A stretch of 15,019 nucleotides of DNA from ATZT02 sp046046315. GTDB taxonomy: Bacteria; Actinomycetota; Actinomycetes; S36-B12; UBA5976. A program made the translations under genes and the position numbers. Location of the stretch: assembly GCA_046046315.1 (NCBI GenBank), contig JBJOKB010000094.1, positions 1 to 15,019 on the forward strand, in the 5' to 3' direction. A model generated the notes under the pieces. The model had not been told where the DNA came from and searched no databases. It saw nothing but the letters and a program-made list of their open reading frames with translations. This document shows positions 1 through 5,996 of the stretch, one piece after another (positions within the stretch are counted from its first letter, which is position 1; every line of letters begins with the position of its first letter).

Positions 1-200
1 ACAGAGAAGAATTAGAAAAAAGAGTTAAAGAATTTATGACTAAATATCCAGAAAATGTTCCTATGCCAGATCATTGGGGTGGATTTATTGTCAAACCAGA
101 AAGTATTGAGTTTTGGCAAGGCAGACCTTCAAGGCTGCATGATCGAATTAGATTTACTAAAAAATCCAATGCTTGGACTATCGAGAGAATTTCTCCTTAA
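1..200 (+). CDS. pdxH: Pyridoxamine 5'-phosphate oxidase, C-terminal end (partial)
   Basis: The reading frame enters from the left edge (first full codon at base 3) and ends at TAA 198-200, giving the last 65 residues. The tail shows the C-terminal signature of PNP/PMP oxidase: PMPDHWGGF, then PESIEFWQGRPSRLHDR, then a short strand and a terminal ERISP. In this family the W-GRxxRLHDR segment helps bind pyridoxal phosphate, and the conserved C-terminal R-x-x-P closes the domain. The enzyme uses FMN and oxygen to make pyridoxal 5'-phosphate, in the cytosol. The last 23 bases overlap the end of the convergent photolyase gene. The family call is firm; the N-terminal FMN-binding part lies outside the window. 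Confidence 0.93.
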   Translation, partial: REELEKRVKEFMTKYPENVPMPDHWGGFIVKPESIEFWQGRPSRLHDRIRFTKKSNAWTIERISP

Positions 201-1569
201 TAACTTTTTCTCCCTTACTTGCTTTATATCTTCTTAACGTTTCTTCACGTTCTTCACCGTGATCAACCATTCTGTGCGGATAATCATTGATATATCCATC
301 TGGTTGATCCCAAGGGGTATGAGCTTTTATTCCTTCTAAATGTTTTAGTTCAGGAATATATTTGTGAACATATTCAGCATTTGGATCAAATTTTTCTGCT
401 TGCATCATGGGATTAAAAATTCGGTAATAAGGTGATGCATCTGTGCCACAACCTGCGGTCCATTGCCAACCATGAGAATTGCTGGCAATGTCACCATCTA
501 GCAAATGCTTCATAAACCAATCAGCACCATGTCTCCAATGAATATGCAAATCTTTCACTAAGAAAGAAGCCACAATCATTCTTACTCTGTTATGCATCCA
601 TCCTGTTTGTTTTAATTGACGCATGCCAGCATCAACAATGGGAAAGCCAGTTTTACCTTCTTGCCATTTCTTTAGTCTTTGTTCAAAGTCTTTTTCTTGA
701 TCCCAACCCATCAATTCCCATTTTTGATCTAATGACTTTGTTTCACTTTCTGGTGCTGTAGCTAAAACTTCAGCATAAAATTCACGCCAACAGATTTCTT
801 TTCTAAATGTGTCATGATCTTTTGTTTCATTTAATTCAATAAGAATTGTGCGAGGGTGAATTTCACCAAAGCGAAGGGGAATACTTAATTTAGAGGTCCC
901 ATTTAAATCAGGTCTATTTCTATTTTCGACATAACCATGAATTGCAGTTTGTAGGAATGTATCCAATATTGCTAATGCATTTTCTTCACCAGCTTTTGGA
1001 ATTTCTATTTCACTTTTTACTTCAGGTAAAGCTTCACTGGGAAGAGGTACCAACCAAGGGGGAGATTTTTTAAATTTTTCTGCTGGTTTTCGCCAACCAT
1101 GTTTTAACCACCCTCTGTAAAAGGGGGTAAACACTCGATAAGGAGTGCCATCATCTTTTTTCACTCGAAATGGTGCCACAGCATATGGAGAGCCAGTTCT
1201 AATTAATGGCACATTAATTTTTGCTAATTCTTTTTCAACATCAAAATCTCTTTGTCGACCATAAGGTTCAAAATCTTCTGAAATGTGAACAGATTTTGCA
1301 TTACTTGCTTTTACAACTTCGGGTAAAACTTTTTTTGGATCTCCATAACGAATTAATAGATTGCCGTTTAAAGAATCATTTAAAGAAGTAAGGGAGGCAT
1401 TTTGATAGGCCTGGAGTGGAGTTCCTGCTGCATCAAAAACTTTTGCATCAATATTGAATAGTGCAACAACTTGACCATCCCCATCGTTAAATGCTGCTTC
1501 AATTGCCGCATTCAAAGCAGGATGATCATGCAATCGAAGATCTCGACGAAACCACATCACACTAGGCAT
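178..1569 (-). CDS. phrB: Deoxyribodipyrimidine photolyase (class I CPD photolyase)
   Basis: A 463-residue flavoprotein that splits cyclobutane pyrimidine dimers using blue light, normal length for class I photolyases. The N-terminal alpha/beta antenna domain opens with MWFRRDLRLHDHPAL (residues 5-19). The FAD-binding helical domain covers about 200-455: GTSKLSIPLRFGEIHPR (224-240), CWREFYAEVL (260-269), FPIVDAGMRQL and GWMHNRVRM (309-331), and SHGWQWTAGCGTDASPYYRIFNP (365-387). By motif alignment to E. coli PhrB, Trp 289, 345 and 368 fall near the electron-transfer triad; Trp 289 needs a small insertion, so it is the least certain. No Shine-Dalgarno precedes the ATG, but TAATGT lies 6 bases upstream, suggesting a leaderless start. 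It is divergent from the NlpC/P60 gene. A cryptochrome role cannot be excluded, but the motifs favour repair. Confidence 0.95.
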   Translation of the reverse strand: MPSVMWFRRDLRLHDHPALNAAIEAAFNDGDGQVVALFNIDAKVFDAAGTPLQAYQNASLTSLNDSLNGNLLIRYGDPKKVLPEVVKASNAKSVHISEDFEPYGRQRDFDVEKELAKINVPLIRTGSPYAVAPFRVKKDDGTPYRVFTPFYRGWLKHGWRKPAEKFKKSPPWLVPLPSEALPEVKSEIEIPKAGEENALAILDTFLQTAIHGYVENRNRPDLNGTSKLSIPLRFGEIHPRTILIELNETKDHDTFRKEICWREFYAEVLATAPESETKSLDQKWELMGWDQEKDFEQRLKKWQEGKTGFPIVDAGMRQLKQTGWMHNRVRMIVASFLVKDLHIHWRHGADWFMKHLLDGDIASNSHGWQWTAGCGTDASPYYRIFNPMMQAEKFDPNAEYVHKYIPELKHLEGIKAHTPWDQPDGYINDYPHRMVDHGEEREETLRRYKASKGEKVIKEKFSR

Positions 1570-1575
1570 GGCTCT

Positions 1576-1604
1576 ACATTAGGAGTTGCTCAGATTTGGC
1601 ACAA
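1576..1604 (-). promoter_or_regulatory. Candidate leaderless promoter of the photolyase gene
   Basis: On the minus strand TAATGT (1581-1576) ends 6 bases before the ATG, and TTGTGC (1604-1599) lies 17 bases further upstream, a standard -35/-10 spacing. Transcription would start at or within a base or two of the ATG, which explains the absence of a ribosome binding site. This is the only one of the hexamers listed here with a recognisable -35 at normal spacing. Inferred from sequence only. Confidence 0.5.
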
Positions 1605-1688
1605 ATTTACAGCGTGAATCAATGAGACTCTCGTCACTTCATTCACAAAGATGACTATATATATAGACAATAAATCTATTCAGCGTGT

Positions 1689-1694
1689 TATTTT
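1689..1694 (+). promoter_or_regulatory. Candidate -10 hexamer of the NlpC/P60 gene
   Basis: TATTTT ends 6 bases before GTG 1701 and 9 bases before ATG 1704. No Shine-Dalgarno precedes either codon. A TAGACA at 1664-1669 could act as a weak -35, but the 19-base spacer is long. The palindrome CTATATATATAG (1655-1666) sits just upstream and overlaps that -35. Confidence 0.4.
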
Positions 1695-1700
1695 GGATTG

Positions 1701-2492
1701 GTGATGAGAAAACTATTTATCAGCACCTTGGCAACATTATTGATTGCTACTGGTTATGCCACACCATCATTTGCTGATGATATTCCTGATTATCCAGGAA
1801 TATCCAAATTAACTCGTGGTGTTGAAAATAGTGCTGTAAAAAAAGTTCAACAAGCCTTAATAAAACTTGGTTATCCAATTCCTGTTGCAAATGGAAAATA
1901 TGGTCCTGCTACAACTGCAGCAATTGCAGAATTTTATGAAGTGCAAGGTGACACAGATGATGGAACAACACTTGGTCCAGCTGGTTGGAACGCTCTATTT
2001 GAAGCATTAAATAGAGAAGAAGGTAAAGCACCTGCTACCGAAGAAGGTGTTGTTGAAGACAACACTCAAAATGATATTAAACCTGAAGATGTTTTAGTTG
2101 GTGAAGATCTTGCTGCAGCAACTGAAAGAGCTGCAAAGGTTTCTAAAGTTTTAGCAAGAGCAGCAAGTGTTAAAGGAACTCGATACCGAAGAGGCGGAGT
2201 TACAACTAAAGGATTTGATTGTTCAGGATTTGTTCTGTATGCAATGAGGCCAGTAGGAATTACTTTCGGAAGAACTTCTCGAGATATGAGACGAGAAACT
2301 CCAAAAATTACCAAAGAAGAAGTATTACCTGGAGATCTAGTTTTCTTTCATAACAAAAAAGGAACTGTTTATCACGTCGCAATTTATGCCGGAGATGGAA
2401 AGATCTGGCATGCCAGACGTCCAGGTTTGAGATTAGCTAAAACAAATATTTATGCCAAAAGAGTTTCTTACGGAAGAGTTGACTACTCTTAA
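1701..2492 (+). CDS. Secreted NlpC/P60 peptidoglycan hydrolase with PG-binding domain
   Basis: An exported cell-wall endopeptidase of 263 residues. Residues 1-25 form a Sec signal peptide: MRK basic start, hydrophobic core, and likely cleavage after SFA before DD. Residues about 37-103 are a peptidoglycan-binding domain (GVENSAVKKVQQALIKLGY, then GKYGPATTAAIAEF). An acidic linker of about 45 residues follows. The NlpC/P60 domain spans about 148-263, with catalytic Cys174 in FDCSGF, His225 in YHVAIY and a third conserved position at His237 in IWHARRPG. The family cleaves stem-peptide bonds such as D-Glu to diaminopimelate. TTG 1698, GTG 1701 and ATG 1704 are consecutive in-frame candidates; GTG 1701 is preferred because TATTTT ends 6 bases before it, but ATG 1704 changes only one residue. 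The nearest feature downstream is a convergent tRNA 11 bases away. The exact bond cut is unknown. Confidence 0.92.
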   Translation: MMRKLFISTLATLLIATGYATPSFADDIPDYPGISKLTRGVENSAVKKVQQALIKLGYPIPVANGKYGPATTAAIAEFYEVQGDTDDGTTLGPAGWNALFEALNREEGKAPATEEGVVEDNTQNDIKPEDVLVGEDLAAATERAAKVSKVLARAASVKGTRYRRGGVTTKGFDCSGFVLYAMRPVGITFGRTSRDMRRETPKITKEEVLPGDLVFFHNKKGTVYHVAIYAGDGKIWHARRPGLRLAKTNIYAKRVSYGRVDYS

Positions 2493-2503
2493 AAATTCTT
2501 TTG

Positions 2504-2576
2504 TGCCCTCGGAGGGAATTGAACCCCCAACCTATTGCTTAGGACGCAGTCGCTCTATCCGTTGAGCTACGAGGGC
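2504..2576 (-). tRNA. tRNA-Arg, anticodon CCT
   Basis: Folds as a 73-base cloverleaf on the minus strand: perfect 7-bp acceptor stem GCCCTCG/CGAGGGC, D-arm GCTC/GAGC, T-stem GGGGG/CCCTC with loop TTCAATT, and discriminator A. The anticodon loop is GTCCTAA, so the anticodon is CCT, reading AGG. CCA is not encoded (the next bases are CAA), so it would be added after transcription. Two oddities are a C·A mismatch at the 28-42 pair of the anticodon stem and a G at position 32, where a pyrimidine is usual. It lies 53 bases downstream of the SAF gene on the same strand and may be cotranscribed with it. Confidence 0.95.
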
Positions 2577-2629
2577 TAAGACTTAACTAATAAATTTAAG
2601 CCTAATTCATCGAAAGTTAAGCAGCATCT

Positions 2630-3244
2630 TTAGTGCAATAAAACTGTTAGTTTTTCGCTTGAATTTATTGCCAGATTCAGTGCATTCTCATTATTTGTTG
2701 AAACCATTACTACCGAACCAGCACTTGAGCCGAAAGAAGATTTTTTGCTCGCAATGGCTACTACGGAAACATCTTTAGCGACAATTCCACCAAAAAGGCC
2801 ATTTGAATTACTAATTCTGACAACATCGACAAGAGATCCTGGCTTAAGAATTGATGCCACCTCGCTATCTATGATTCTTACGCCCACAACTCTTTGATCA
2901 GAAATCTTTTCAGCGGTTGCTAGAACTCGTGTCTTTGTTAATTGTTCATCTTGTGCAATATTGCTGGAAAGCATTCGACCAATTAGTTGTTCTTTTGTTA
3001 AGAGATTCGGAGAAATTGCAGAAATTGCGATTCTGGTTTCCTTTAAATCTTTGTCTGTCAAAATATGGCCTGCAGGTATATCTTTATTGGCCACAATCAC
3101 AGGTTTTGTGGCGAAATTATTTGCGGCTTTATCAATGATGGAATAAGCCACAACTGCTAAAAGACAGTAGGCAATGGTTTTTCGATATATTCGAAAAAGG
3201 GTAATTAAATCTGATTTTCTGATATCTATTTGGATTTTTCTCAT
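2630..3244 (-). CDS. SAF-domain, CpaB/RcpC-like membrane-anchored protein
   Basis: A 204-residue protein with a basic cytoplasmic N-terminus, one membrane helix at about 23-39, and an outer domain. Residues 47-107 look like a SAF domain (KPVIVANKDIPAGHILTDKD, then LIGRMLSSNIAQDEQL). Residues 115-204 resemble the C-terminal part of CpaB/RcpC Flp-pilus assembly proteins (VGVRI, LKPGSLVDVV, and a final strand with VMVST). In pilus systems CpaB is a periplasmic assembly factor; SAF domains can also bind sugar acids. No pilus ATPase or pilin is nearby, so the pilus role is not supported here. It follows the FmdB-type gene on the same strand after a 61-base gap. TATTTT ends 6 bases before the ATG, so it may have its own leaderless promoter. 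Precise function unknown. Confidence 0.8.
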   Translation of the reverse strand: MRKIQIDIRKSDLITLFRIYRKTIAYCLLAVVAYSIIDKAANNFATKPVIVANKDIPAGHILTDKDLKETRIAISAISPNLLTKEQLIGRMLSSNIAQDEQLTKTRVLATAEKISDQRVVGVRIIDSEVASILKPGSLVDVVRISNSNGLFGGIVAKDVSVVAIASKKSSFGSSAGSVVMVSTNNENALNLAINSSEKLTVLLH

Positions 3245-3250
3245 CCCTTA

Positions 3251-3256
3251 AAAATA
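3251..3256 (-). promoter_or_regulatory. Candidate -10 hexamer of the SAF-domain gene
   Basis: TATTTT on the minus strand ends 6 bases before the ATG at 3244. AAGGG directly abuts the ATG, too close to serve as a Shine-Dalgarno. A perfect TTGACA lies at 3288-3283, but 26 bases separate it from the hexamer, too far for a normal -35. Confidence 0.4.
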
Positions 3257-3295
3257 AAGGATTTGAGAATTTATTGCTTAAGTGTCAATTAAATC

Positions 3296-3304
3296 TGTGG
3301 ATAA
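3296..3304 (-). promoter_or_regulatory. Perfect consensus DnaA box (single)
   Basis: TTATCCACA on the minus strand lies just after the FmdB-type stop codon, in the 61-base gap before the SAF gene. It matches the full 9-base DnaA consensus. It stands alone: no second perfect box was seen, and no dnaA, dnaN or AT-rich unwinding element is present. It could be a regulatory or DnaA-titration site, or chance. Confidence 0.35.
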
Positions 3305-3305
3305 C

Positions 3306-3602
3306 TTATTTATCAGTCTTAGGTTTAGTGGTTTTTGACTCAGATTTTGTTTCTTTTTTAGCTTCAGTTTTCTCAGGTTTTTTAGCTTTGTCGTCTTTTT
3401 TGGTGCTGTTTTCCGTCTTCTTCTTTTCTCGAGCATCATTTCGATAAAAACCTGAACCTTTAAAGACCACGCCTACAGCGCCAAATTTCTTTCTTACTTC
3501 ACCACCACATTCTGGACATTTCGAAATTGGTTGATCAGAAAAAGATTGCACCAATTCAAATTCATGCTCACATTTACTGCAGGCATATTGATAGGTAGGC
3601 AT
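3306..3602 (-). CDS. FmdB-family zinc-ribbon protein, Rv0991c (Ruc)-like
   Basis: A 98-residue protein with two parts. Residues 1-56 are the FmdB/CxxC-CxxC zinc ribbon: MPTYQYAC, Cys 8, 11, 29 and 32 as zinc ligands, then GVVFKGSGFYRND at 44-56. Residues 57-98 form a highly charged tail of Lys, Glu, Thr and Ser, surely disordered. Order and motifs match Rv0991c of M. tuberculosis, described as a redox-regulated chaperone (Ruc) whose zinc-cysteine cluster responds to oxidation. Its position next to the folate cyclo-ligase and galU genes also matches that locus. The tail here is lysine-rich rather than the Ser/Gly-rich tail I recall in mycobacteria. Older annotations call such proteins formamidase regulators, which is not supported. 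Chaperone activity here is an inference. It is divergent from the fluoride channel genes with 58 bases between. Confidence 0.88.
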   Translation of the reverse strand: MPTYQYACSKCEHEFELVQSFSDQPISKCPECGGEVRKKFGAVGVVFKGSGFYRNDAREKKKTENSTKKDDKAKKPEKTEAKKETKSESKTTKPKTDK

Positions 3603-3647
3603 AAGACATATTGTGCCAATTACTAATTATTAGTTACACAAAGGCAG

Positions 3648-3653
3648 TACTCT
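3648..3653 (+). promoter_or_regulatory. Candidate -10 hexamer of the fluoride channel operon
   Basis: TACTCT ends 7 bases before ATG 3661, with no Shine-Dalgarno and no clear -35. The whole 58-base upstream gap was read for a fluoride (crcB) riboswitch and none was seen; a leaderless transcript would leave no room for one. Confidence 0.38.
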
Positions 3654-3660
3654 TATTGTT

Positions 3661-4056
3661 ATGCACTTTTCCCCTTATGCCTTAGTAGGTCTGGGTGGCG
3701 CAATTGGCAGCGTGCTTCGTTGGATGATTTCAATTAGCCTTGATGATTCTTTGGGAAGACTTCCATTAGGAAGAGAAGGTTTTGCTTGGCCAACTTTAAT
3801 AATAAATATTCTGGGCTGTTTAGCAATTGGATTTATTGCAGGGCATAGAAAACATTCTCTTGATGTTTGGCATTTTTGGGTAGTTGGTGTTTTAGGTGGT
3901 TTCACCACTTTTTCAACTTTCATAATGGAAACTTCCTGGCAAATACAAGCCCAAAATTGGCCATACACAATTCTTTACGTTTTGGGCACTTTTATTGCTT
4001 GCTATGCCGCAACTAGTTATTCATTAAAAAAATCTGAACAAAGAAGTGATCGATGA
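3661..4056 (+). CDS. crcB: Fluoride channel FluC/CrcB, first subunit
   Basis: A 131-residue small membrane protein with four predicted helices (about 5-27, 44-61, 68-92, 98-120). It shows the FluC hallmarks: GLGGAIGSVLRW (10-21), the pore asparagine Asn49 in INILG, and GGFTTFSTF (79-87) holding the Phe-box residues Phe84 and Phe87 and the central sodium-site region. FluC channels are dual-topology dimers that let toxic fluoride leave the cell. Here a second crcB gene follows with a 4-base ATGA overlap, the usual arrangement for a pair of distinct subunits forming a heterodimer. The start has no Shine-Dalgarno. The C-terminus ends in a short basic tail. Confidence 0.94.
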   Translation: MHFSPYALVGLGGAIGSVLRWMISISLDDSLGRLPLGREGFAWPTLIINILGCLAIGFIAGHRKHSLDVWHFWVVGVLGGFTTFSTFIMETSWQIQAQNWPYTILYVLGTFIACYAATSYSLKKSEQRSDR

Positions 4057-4448
4057 ACGAAACAGTTCCAACACTTTTTGCTGTTGCTTTAGGTGGAGCA
4101 CTAGGTGCCATGCTTCGTTTTCGTTTACGTTATTTGACACAAAATGCAAAAATTTCTATGGGAACTTATCCCGGCAATATCATTGCTAGCTTTTTATTAG
4201 GAATTGTTTCTGCTCTTTTTGCTGACGCATTTTTTGCTGTTGAAGGCTGGCAAAGTTGGTTTCAACCATTTCTCACCATTGGTATAGCAGGTTCACTTTC
4301 CACTTTTTCATCTTTCATGTTAGAAATGCATGAAACTACAAAAAAACATGGTTGGCAAAAGAGTATTGGTTATGCAATTTTTACTTTTGTTACAGGATTA
4401 ATAGCTTTAAGTCTGGGTTTATTTTTAGGAACTTCTGTTCCTGTTTAG
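4053..4448 (+). CDS. crcB: Fluoride channel FluC/CrcB, second subunit
   Basis: A 131-residue paralogue of the upstream subunit, translationally coupled by an ATGA overlap. Landmarks: ALGGALGAMLRFRLR (12-26), Asn42 in PGNIIASFLLG, and GIAGSLSTFSSF (77-88) with Phe85 and Phe88. Four helices are predicted. Both subunits keep the asparagine and both phenylalanines, so neither looks degenerate. Separate orientation of the two subunits in the membrane, as expected for heterodimeric FluC pairs, is inferred from family knowledge. The stop codon overlaps the stop of the convergent folate gene by 4 bases. The family call is secure; that the two assemble together is likely but not shown by sequence. Confidence 0.94.
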   Translation: MNETVPTLFAVALGGALGAMLRFRLRYLTQNAKISMGTYPGNIIASFLLGIVSALFADAFFAVEGWQSWFQPFLTIGIAGSLSTFSSFMLEMHETTKKHGWQKSIGYAIFTFVTGLIALSLGLFLGTSVPV

Positions 4449-5023
4449 TCAGGTTTTGTGAAGTGAATTGATCTGTAAGGTGTAGCTATTGTGTGAATTG
4501 GTTGGTCATGGTCTTCTTGGGGAATTTCTAGAATAAATTCAGGATCAAATAACAACACAATTCTTTTCACTTTCTCATCAAGATGAACTAGCACTCTGTC
4601 GTAAAAACCTTTGCCTTTGCCTAAACGAGTTCCTTTAACATCAACTGCTAGACCAGGCAAAATAATTACACCTAGATCTTTTAATTCTTTAGCAAATACT
4701 CCTTCACCTTTTGGTTCCTTGATTCCATAAGGGCCAACATTAAAATCTGTTGGATTTTTTACCCATATAAGTTCTTCCCCCTCTATTCGAGGAAGCCAAA
4801 CATTTCTATTTAAATTTCTAACTTCCAAGATCAATTTTTCTGTTGGTGGTTCTTCAGGAAGTGACATATATATAGCAACATCACCTGTTGTTTTGGAAAG
4901 TTCAAACAAAGCACGCTTAGTTAGTTGCTCGGTATCAAATTCACCAAGTTGCGTCTTTCGTCTGGCTTCTTGCAGACTTTTACGCAAACTTTGCTTGGTC
5001 TCTTGAGTATTGGGTGTAGCCAT
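4445..5023 (-). CDS. 5-formyltetrahydrofolate cyclo-ligase (methenyl-THF synthetase)
   Basis: A 192-residue cytosolic enzyme that uses ATP to turn 5-formyltetrahydrofolate into 5,10-methenyltetrahydrofolate, returning the storage form to the folate pool. An N-terminal basic helix (KQSLRKSLQEARRKT, 10-24) is followed by YMSLPEEPPT (52-61) and the signature LPGLAVDVKGTRLGKGKGFYDR (122-143), whose Gly/Lys loop binds ATP. ATG 5023 gives the usual family length. An in-frame upstream ATG at 5101 would run into the galU start on the other strand and is unlikely. TATGCT ends 9 bases before ATG 5023. The divergent pairing with galU is the same as in mycobacteria (Rv0992c/Rv0993). Confidence 0.92.
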   Translation of the reverse strand: MATPNTQETKQSLRKSLQEARRKTQLGEFDTEQLTKRALFELSKTTGDVAIYMSLPEEPPTEKLILEVRNLNRNVWLPRIEGEELIWVKNPTDFNVGPYGIKEPKGEGVFAKELKDLGVIILPGLAVDVKGTRLGKGKGFYDRVLVHLDEKVKRIVLLFDPEFILEIPQEDHDQPIHTIATPYRSIHFTKPD

Positions 5024-5032
5024 AGACCTAGA

Positions 5033-5038
5033 AGCATA
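5033..5038 (-). promoter_or_regulatory. Candidate -10 hexamer of the folate cyclo-ligase gene
   Basis: TATGCT on the minus strand ends 9 bases before ATG 5023, giving a predicted leader of only about 3 bases. No Shine-Dalgarno is present. The gap is slightly longer than the 6-7 bases seen at other genes here, so this is a weaker member of the set. Confidence 0.35.
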
Positions 5039-5049
5039 CTCAAAGCGCG

Positions 5050-5088
5050 TAATCTTTACCCATAACACTTTTAGGAAATTTAAGGAGG
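5050..5088 (+). promoter_or_regulatory. galU leader: candidate -10 and strong Shine-Dalgarno
   Basis: TAATCT at 5050-5055 is a possible -10, without a clear -35. AAGGAGG at 5082-5088, 6 bases before ATG 5095, is a near-perfect Shine-Dalgarno and fixes that start. It is the only strong ribosome binding site seen at a gene with its own upstream region in this window, so galU appears to be leadered while most neighbours look leaderless. Confidence 0.6.
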
Positions 5089-5094
5089 AAGTAA

Positions 5095-5994
5095 ATGTCA
5101 AAAGTTACTTGTGCAGTTGTGCCAGTAGCTGGTTATGGCACTCGCTTTCTTCCTGCTACCAAAGCCACACCAAAAGAAATGTTGCCCGTTGTTGATAAAC
5201 CTGCCATCCAATATGTTGTGGAAGAAGCAGTCGCTGCAGGCTTAAATGATGTTTTATTTATTACCGGTAGAAGTAAACGTGCTTTGGAAGATCACTTTGA
5301 TGATTCACCAGAATTAGAAGCTGAACTATCAAAACAAAACAAAAGCGAATTATTAGAAAAAGTAAAAGATCCAGCCGAATTGGCCAAAATACATTTTGTG
5401 AGACAGGGTGTTCCTAAAGGTTTGGGCCATGCTGTTTCGATGGCTAAAGAACACGTCGGCACAAATCCATTTGCCGTTCTACTTGGTGATGACTTAATTG
5501 ATCCTAGAGATTTTGTGTTGGATGACATGTTGAAAGTCCAAGCAGAACATGGTGGATCTGTGGTGTTACTAATGGAAGTAGATCCTTCCGAAATACATCT
5601 TTATGGTTCAGCTCAAGTTGAAAAAACCGATAAAGAAAATGTTGTGAAAGTTACAGATTTAGTTGAAAAACCAAATGCTAATGATGCACCAAGTAATTAT
5701 GCAGTAATTGGAAGATACCTATTTGATCCTGCAGTATTTGATGTTTTAGAAAAAACTAAACCAGGTAAAAACGGTGAAATTCAATTAACCGATGCCATGA
5801 AGACTTTGGCTAAAGATGTTAAAAAAGAAGTTGGTGGAGGATTGCACGCTGTAATTTTTAAAGGCAGACGCTATGACACTGGAGACAAATTGTCATACCT
5901 GCAATCAGTTGTTCAACTTGCCGCTGAAAGAGATGATTTAGGACCTGCCTTTAAAAAGTGGTTAAAAAATTTCGTTAATAATTTAGGAAATTAA
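5095..5994 (+). CDS. galU: UTP-glucose-1-phosphate uridylyltransferase
   Basis: A 299-residue cytosolic nucleotidyltransferase that makes UDP-glucose from UTP and glucose-1-phosphate for cell-wall and storage glycans. The GalU signature is clear: VPVAGYGTRFLPATKATPKEMLP across residues 9-31 (glycine loop plus the conserved Lys in PKEML), ITGRSKRALEDHFD (56-69), GLGHAV (109-114), GDD at 131-133 for metal, VEKP at 190-193, GEIQLTDAM (227-235), and GRRYDTGDK (257-265). The start is fixed by AAGGAGG. Length is typical. The GNAT gene follows after 2 bases. In mycobacteria a gephyrin-like moeA1/glp gene lies between these two; here nothing does. Confidence 0.96.
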   Translation: MSKVTCAVVPVAGYGTRFLPATKATPKEMLPVVDKPAIQYVVEEAVAAGLNDVLFITGRSKRALEDHFDDSPELEAELSKQNKSELLEKVKDPAELAKIHFVRQGVPKGLGHAVSMAKEHVGTNPFAVLLGDDLIDPRDFVLDDMLKVQAEHGGSVVLLMEVDPSEIHLYGSAQVEKTDKENVVKVTDLVEKPNANDAPSNYAVIGRYLFDPAVFDVLEKTKPGKNGEIQLTDAMKTLAKDVKKEVGGGLHAVIFKGRRYDTGDKLSYLQSVVQLAAERDDLGPAFKKWLKNFVNNLGN

Positions 5995-5996
5995 AT

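Noticed and set aside
183..215. Short inverted repeat GAGA-ATT-TCTC followed by a run of T after pdxH, resembling an intrinsic terminator.
   Set aside because: The stem is only four base pairs and lies in coding sequence of both pdxH and phrB; too weak to call.
2066..2314. An 82-codon minus-strand frame inside the NlpC/P60 gene.
   Set aside because: It lies wholly antisense to a clear catalytic domain and shows no protein signature.
3603..3660. Possible fluoride riboswitch upstream of crcB.
   Set aside because: No conserved crcB motif elements or pseudoknot pairing could be found in the 58-base gap.
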